Source: JAICNG01 sp035249985 (lineage in GTDB: Bacteria; Gemmatimonadota; Gemmatimonadetes; Gemmatimonadales; Gemmatimonadaceae). Taken from it: a stretch of 8,927 nt of DNA. Under the pieces are notes generated by a model, which ran no database searches, had not been told where the DNA came from, and was given only the letters and a program-made list of their open reading frames with translations. The stretch covers positions 1 to 8,927 of the forward strand of contig DATFFP010000094.1 in the NCBI GenBank assembly GCA_035249985.1, given 5' to 3'. The position numbers and the translations under genes are program-made. Numbering within the stretch: the stretch's first letter is position 1; every line of letters starts with the position of its first letter. This document shows, in pieces, positions 5,805 through 8,927 of this stretch.

Positions 5805-6824
5805 TCAATGTGCGCCTTCCCGAATCTGACCAATGAAGACACTGGTCAGAACAGCAAAAATGAACGCCTGCAAGAATGCCACGAACAGCTCGAGCATCAT
5901 GATCGCGAGCGCCATCACGAACGGGCCACCCGCGACCCACCAGCTGCCGAAGGTGAAGATGAGGCCCACGAGCGCCAGCACGACCACGTGGCCCGCGGTC
6001 ATGTTCGCGAAGAGACGAATCGCCAGCGCGAAGGGCTTCGTGAACTTTCCGATGATCTCGACCGGGGTCATGATCAGCGTCATCGGCAGCTTCATGCCCA
6101 GCGGCATGTCGTGCGGCCAGTAGACGATCGTGTTGATGTAGCCCCTGCCTAACGTCCGAATGCCCGCCCACTCGACCATCAGGAACGAGAGGATGGCCAG
6201 CGTCGCCGTCACCGAGATGTTGCCCGTCGCCGTCGAGCCGTAGGGGACGAGCCCCAACAGGTTGGCGAAGAGGATGAAGTAGAAGAGCGTCAGGATGAAC
6301 GGGACATACCGCTCGCCGTGGTGGCCGACGTTCGGCATGATCACCTCGTTCCGCATGTAGAGCGACACGGCCTCGATCGCGTTCGGAAATCCCTTCGGTG
6401 CCCGACCCGCTTCCTGATACCGACGTGCACCCCGACCGGCAAACCACAGCGCAACGAAGGTGAGGATCGCGGCGAGCCAGAGCATGACGACGTGCTTGGT
6501 CGGCGAGAGGTCGAGCGCGAAGCTCCCGATGTGGATCGGCTCCCACTCGGGCAGGTGGCACTCGCGTGCCTGCCAGATCTTCCACGACGCCGGGCACTCC
6601 ATGTGGTGCGAGTCGCTGATGTGCGGCGTGATGATGTCGACGTTGTGCGATGCCTCGGACTCACCGGCGTGCTGCGCCTCGGGCGCGTGGCCCTGAATCT
6701 CCTCGGCCACCGTGGCCGAGACGAGCGAGTCGACGTCTGGCCGTGCGGGAGCGTCATGCTCCTGCGCGAGCAATGGCGAAGCGCTCAGCAGGAGCGCGGC
6801 GGCGAGGGAAAGCGCGAATCTCAT
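5805..6824 (-). CDS. atpB: F-type ATP synthase subunit a with secreted N-terminal extension
   Basis: This 339-residue subunit forms the proton half-channels against the c-ring. The essential arginine is R270 in ALAIRLFANMTAGH, the counterpart of E. coli R210. Hydrophobic segments lie at about 110-128, 174-194, 203-222, 276-292 and 300-333. It opens with a signal peptide (MRFALSLAAALLLSASPLLA, likely cut near residue 20) and a roughly 85-residue, His/Glu-rich region expected outside the membrane, with two cysteines (C77, C89) that could pair. Such an extension is known in some phyla but absent from E. coli. ATG overlaps the stop of the preceding gene as ATGA and lacks its own ribosome-binding site. 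The stop is 6 bp from an inverted repeat. Confidence 0.95.
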   Translation of the reverse strand: MRFALSLAAALLLSASPLLAQEHDAPARPDVDSLVSATVAEEIQGHAPEAQHAGESEASHNVDIITPHISDSHHMECPASWKIWQARECHLPEWEPIHIGSFALDLSPTKHVVMLWLAAILTFVALWFAGRGARRYQEAGRAPKGFPNAIEAVSLYMRNEVIMPNVGHHGERYVPFILTLFYFILFANLLGLVPYGSTATGNISVTATLAILSFLMVEWAGIRTLGRGYINTIVYWPHDMPLGMKLPMTLIMTPVEIIGKFTKPFALAIRLFANMTAGHVVVLALVGLIFTFGSWWVAGGPFVMALAIMMLELFVAFLQAFIFAVLTSVFIGQIREGAH

Positions 6825-7168
6825 CGAGCGAGCAGGAGAGGTTCTACGAGCGTCGAGAGGAAGAAGAACATCGCCAGGCTGACGAGCGCCGCCGTCGCCG
6901 GAAGCCCCAGCGGGTGCACGAAGACGAGGGCGTAGACCGAGAGCGTGACGAGGCGCATGAGGGCGCCAAGTCCCCAGCCGACGATGACCTGATCGCGCCT
7001 GACGACGGTGGCGACGCCGAAGGCCAGCATCTGGACGACGAAGGCGATCCCGGCGCTGAGCCAGATCGCCCGCTCTTCGGCCGGCGTCGACCAGACGATG
7101 GTCATGACCGCGGCGGTGGTGGCAGTGAGGGCGGCGGCGATGGCCGCGAAGGCGAGCACGCGTTTCAT
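6821..7168 (-). CDS. Small four-helix membrane protein in the AtpI position
   Basis: This 115-residue, very hydrophobic protein has four predicted membrane segments (about 4-27, 35-57, 61-84 and 88-113). It sits between the AtpZ-like gene and atpB, overlapping both by 4 bp (ATGA at each end), so it belongs to the ATP synthase operon and depends on translational coupling. Size, helix number and place match AtpI, the ATP synthase subunit I that helps c-ring assembly. The GALMRLVTLSVYALV segment, with an arginine inside a helix, resembles that family. Sequence similarity by eye is weak, so I leave the symbol blank. No signal sequence or catalytic motif is apparent. Confidence 0.75.
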   Translation of the reverse strand: MKRVLAFAAIAAALTATTAAVMTIVWSTPAEERAIWLSAGIAFVVQMLAFGVATVVRRDQVIVGWGLGALMRLVTLSVYALVFVHPLGLPATAALVSLAMFFFLSTLVEPLLLAR

Positions 7169-7434
7169 TGGCGTTTGCGGGCTTCGTCTTCCCGCTTCTG
7201 GTCAGCCATGAGTCGTCGATAGATGCTGTAGAAGCTGGCGCCGGCGCCGAGGAAGACGCCGGCGATGAGGAGCCACGGGGTGGTGCCGAACCGTTCGTCG
7301 AGCCACTTGCCGAGAAACAGGAAGAGGAGGATCGCGACGACGAACTGCATCCCGAGCCCGGCCACGGCGGCTCCAGAGGTGCCGCCGTGAGGCGGCGAGC
7401 GCCTGGGATCGTGGTGCTCGCGCTCCTCGTTCAT
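7165..7434 (-). CDS. atpZ: AtpZ/AtpI-family ATP synthase accessory protein
   Basis: This 89-residue protein is the first gene of the ATP synthase operon. After a charged, His/Pro-rich N-terminus (1-20) come two membrane helices (about 22-42 and 54-72) joined by GKWLDERFGTTPW, the typical AtpZ hairpin, then a charged tail (RRLMADQKREDEARKRQ). The family is linked to ATP synthase assembly and, in some bacteria, magnesium or calcium handling with AtpI. I start it at the ATG at 7434. A TTG at 7485 would add 17 residues from an AT-rich stretch that looks like leader DNA, not coding. There is no clear ribosome-binding site. The stop overlaps the next gene as ATGA. Confidence 0.85.
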   Translation of the reverse strand: MNEEREHHDPRRSPPHGGTSGAAVAGLGMQFVVAILLFLFLGKWLDERFGTTPWLLIAGVFLGAGASFYSIYRRLMADQKREDEARKRQ

Positions 7435-7658
7435 GGCGGGAAAGCTAGTGCTTGTGAAATTTTTCGCAAGCTCATTAGAATCCAAAACCGAACAGACACC
7501 GCAGATTTGTGACCTCTCACCAAGTTTCAGTGATATTTACACTTACGCGTTACCTGCGGGTTGAACTATCGTCATGCTGTTGATAAGTTAGCCGGCTCCT
7601 CCGCCACCGACGCGACCGGTGGCCGACCCCGGCTCCTCTCAGTCCCCGTCCGTTGACA
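7435..7658. promoter_or_regulatory. Divergent promoter region of the atp operon and the lipoprotein gene
   Basis: This 224-bp gap separates genes read in opposite directions, so it must hold the start of the ATP synthase operon (minus) and probably of the lipoprotein gene (plus). The part at about 7450-7560 is notably AT-richer than the genes. I could not find a convincing minus-strand -35/-10 pair; TTCAAC with TGTAAA 18 nt on is the nearest, and weak. No other gene is seen in it. Confidence 0.55.
7561..7589 (+). promoter_or_regulatory. Possible sigma-70-type promoter for the lipoprotein gene
   Basis: TTGAAC (7561-7566) is followed after 17 nt by TAAGTT (7584-7589), about 70 bp before the ATG at 7659. 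The -35 matches 4 of 6 and the -10 only 3 of 6 consensus bases, so this is tentative. Confidence 0.25.
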
Positions 7659-8117
7659 ATGCGTTCCCGCCTCCTCGTCCTGCTGCTCTGCGCCGGCGCC
7701 CTCGTCCTGGCCTGCGGCCCTCGCGCGCACTCGAACGAAGCCTCGACTACGGCGTCACACGCAACGGACAACAGCGGGAAGGTGCTCGCGACATCGCTCA
7801 ACGTCTCGGTCGAGCGCGGCGTTCAATTCGCGTTCCACGTCACGAACAACACCGAGAAAGGCATCGAGCTGCGCTTCCCGAGCTCACAGACGCACGACTT
7901 CGTCGTGCTCGACTCGATCGGCCGCGAGGTGTGGCGCTGGGCCGGCGACCGCATGTTCACGTCCGCGATGCAGACGAGAATGCTCGGCGCCCGGGAGACG
8001 ATGAAGGTCGAAGAGGATTGGGATCCGGCCGGCAAGAAGGGAAAGTTCACCGTCGTCGCGAAGCTGACGAGCCGGAATCACCCGCTGGAGGAGAAGGCCG
8101 AGTTCGCGCTGCCGTAA
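7659..8117 (+). CDS. BsuPI-domain lipoprotein
   Basis: This 152-residue protein has a short signal peptide (MRSRLLVLLLCAGALVLA) ending in a lipobox with C19, so it should be lipid-anchored after export. After a Ser/Thr/Ala-rich linker (about 20-45) there is a beta-rich domain: FAFHVTNNTEKGIELRFPSSQTHDF, then VWRWAGDRMF, a charged turn and GKFTVVAKLTS. This pattern fits the BsuPI (intracellular proteinase inhibitor) domain. Many members are uncharacterised, so an inhibitor role here is a guess. I chose the ATG at 7659; a TTG two codons earlier is possible. No ribosome-binding site is obvious. It is a single-gene unit, divergent from the ATP synthase operon and closed by a terminator. Confidence 0.82.
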   Translation: MRSRLLVLLLCAGALVLACGPRAHSNEASTTASHATDNSGKVLATSLNVSVERGVQFAFHVTNNTEKGIELRFPSSQTHDFVVLDSIGREVWRWAGDRMFTSAMQTRMLGARETMKVEEDWDPAGKKGKFTVVAKLTSRNHPLEEKAEFALP

Positions 8118-8143
8118 CACGCGTAAGGCAAGTGCAAGAAATG

Positions 8144-8171
8144 AAGGCCGCCCGGTGAGAGGCGGCCTTTG
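8144..8171 (+). terminator. Rho-independent terminator after the lipoprotein gene
   Basis: A 9-bp GC-rich stem pairs AAGGCCGCC (8144-8152) with GGCGGCCTT (8161-8169) around an 8-base loop, followed by a short T-containing stretch (TTGTCGTCTT). It starts 26 bp after the TAA stop. The T tract is modest, but position and stem are convincing. Confidence 0.8.
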
Positions 8172-8247
8172 TCGTCTTCCGCCTGCGTGACTCTGGCGCT
8201 AACGTGGTCGCCGTCGTGGAGCGCACACCTCCGCCGGGACGGACGAC

Positions 8248-8927
8248 ATGACGACCCCCTCCGCCGTTGCGCCGGGCACTGCTGCATTCAATCCCGACGT
8301 ATCCCAACGTTCGACGACTTCGCGTGCCTTCGAGCGAATAGCGTCGGTCGACGTCCTGCGTGGACTGGCCGTCGTCCTCATGGCGATCGATCACGTGCGC
8401 GTGTATGCGGGCGTGCCAGCCGGCGGGCCGACGCCGGGCGTCTTCTTCACGCGCTGGATCACGCACTTCGTCGCGCCGGTGTTCGTGTTTCTCGCCGGTA
8501 CCGCGGCGTTTCTCTATGCGCAGAAGGTGGGCGACAGGAGGGCGGTCGCGAAGTTCCTGCTCGTCCGCGGGCTCCTGCTCATCGCGCTCGAGCTCACCGT
8601 CATTCGGTTCTTCTGGACGTTCAACTTCGACTTCGCGAACTACATCCTGCTCGGTGTCATCTGGGTGATCGGATGGAGCATGATCGCGCTCGCGGCGCTC
8701 GTGTTCCTGCCGACGGCGGTCGTCGGCGCATTCGGCCTCGTTATGATCTTCGGGCACAACCTGGCCGACATTTTCATTCGTCCGAACCTCGAGGCGTTGC
8801 AAGGAAGCCTTCCCTGGGCGATCGGCTACTTCGCGTTCGAGATCGGCGACACCGGTCCATTCGCCGTTCTCTACTCGCTCGTGCCCTGGATTGGCGTGAT
8901 GGCGGCGGGGTACGCGTTTGGTGCGCT
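8248..8927 (+). CDS. DUF1624/HGSNAT-like multi-pass membrane protein (partial)
   Basis: The frame is open from ATG at 8248 to the window end, giving 226 residues without a stop; the C-terminus is missing. After a hydrophilic N-terminus (1-29), the family signature R30-IASVDVLRG (31-39) leads into AVVLMAIDHVR (41-51) with a conserved D48-H49. Several hydrophobic helices follow (about 68-90, 104-124, 132-153, 156-172 and 205-222). This matches the DUF1624/heparan-alpha-glucosaminide N-acetyltransferase-like family, integral membrane proteins related to acyltransferases that move acyl groups across the membrane. The substrate is unknown here. GGGACGGA lies 4 nt before the start as a loose ribosome-binding site. 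It follows a terminator, so it probably has its own promoter in 8172-8247, where I see no clear one. Confidence 0.88.
   Translation, partial: MTTPSAVAPGTAAFNPDVSQRSTTSRAFERIASVDVLRGLAVVLMAIDHVRVYAGVPAGGPTPGVFFTRWITHFVAPVFVFLAGTAAFLYAQKVGDRRAVAKFLLVRGLLLIALELTVIRFFWTFNFDFANYILLGVIWVIGWSMIALAALVFLPTAVVGAFGLVMIFGHNLADIFIRPNLEALQGSLPWAIGYFAFEIGDTGPFAVLYSLVPWIGVMAAGYAFGA

Noticed and set aside
5743..6597. Second minus-strand frame inside atpB that reads through the inverted repeat
   Set aside because: It has no conserved motif and overlaps the well-supported a subunit. The part in the repeat is just translated repeat.
8047..8802. Minus-strand open frame opposite the lipoprotein end and the membrane protein
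   Set aside because: It crosses the terminator and two real genes and has a shadow-like Arg/Glu/Asp composition.

Overview
The window is GC-rich bacterial chromosome with tightly packed genes. The best guess for the source is Gemmatimonadota or a close relative. This rests on the F-type ATP synthase a subunit with a long, secreted N-terminal extension, the F0 genes being separated from the F1 genes, and the base composition. It is an inference from gene style, not a computed placement.

Layout from left to right. (1) Positions 57-1417, minus strand: a two-gene sugar-nucleotide unit, a cupin of the phosphomannose-isomerase type II kind followed by a sugar-1-phosphate nucleotidyltransferase with a left-handed beta-helix tail, coupled by an ATGA overlap. 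A perfect 26-bp palindrome and an octamer array sit right after the second gene. (2) Positions 1418-1612: a divergent gap holding a long hairpin with 44-bp arms built from 7/14-nt units. (3) Positions 1613-3412, plus strand: a UbiB/ABC1-family atypical kinase with an unusual insertion in its catalytic core. (4) Positions 3413-3977: a small four-helix-bundle gene (23S rRNA intervening-sequence protein family) bounded on both sides by inverted arrays of exactly five 7-bp repeats. The unit fills the gap between two convergent genes, almost stop codon to stop codon. (5) Positions 3981-7434, minus strand: the membrane-sector ATP synthase operon, in transcription order atpZ-like, a four-helix membrane protein in the AtpI position, atpB (a), atpE (c), atpF (b), atpH (delta). 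atpA, atpG, atpD and atpC do not follow. (6) From 7435: a divergent regulatory gap, a BsuPI-domain lipoprotein on the plus strand, a rho-independent terminator, and the 5' part of a DUF1624/HGSNAT-like multi-pass membrane protein cut by the window end.

The ATP synthase genes work together. AtpZ and the AtpI-position protein probably aid assembly; a and c form the proton path; b and delta form the peripheral stalk. The c gene has a strong palindrome in the transcript on each side, and a 164-bp inverted-repeat element is inserted upstream of it.

The most interesting theme is the repeats. Four structures share short (7-10 nt) units with a CAG/CTG core and sit in intergenic gaps, three of them within a few bases of stop codons. 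One pair brackets the four-helix-bundle gene as inverted ends. This looks like a small, possibly mobile unit of DNA repeat plus four-helix protein. No recombinase, reverse transcriptase or CRISPR was seen, so how it would move is unknown.
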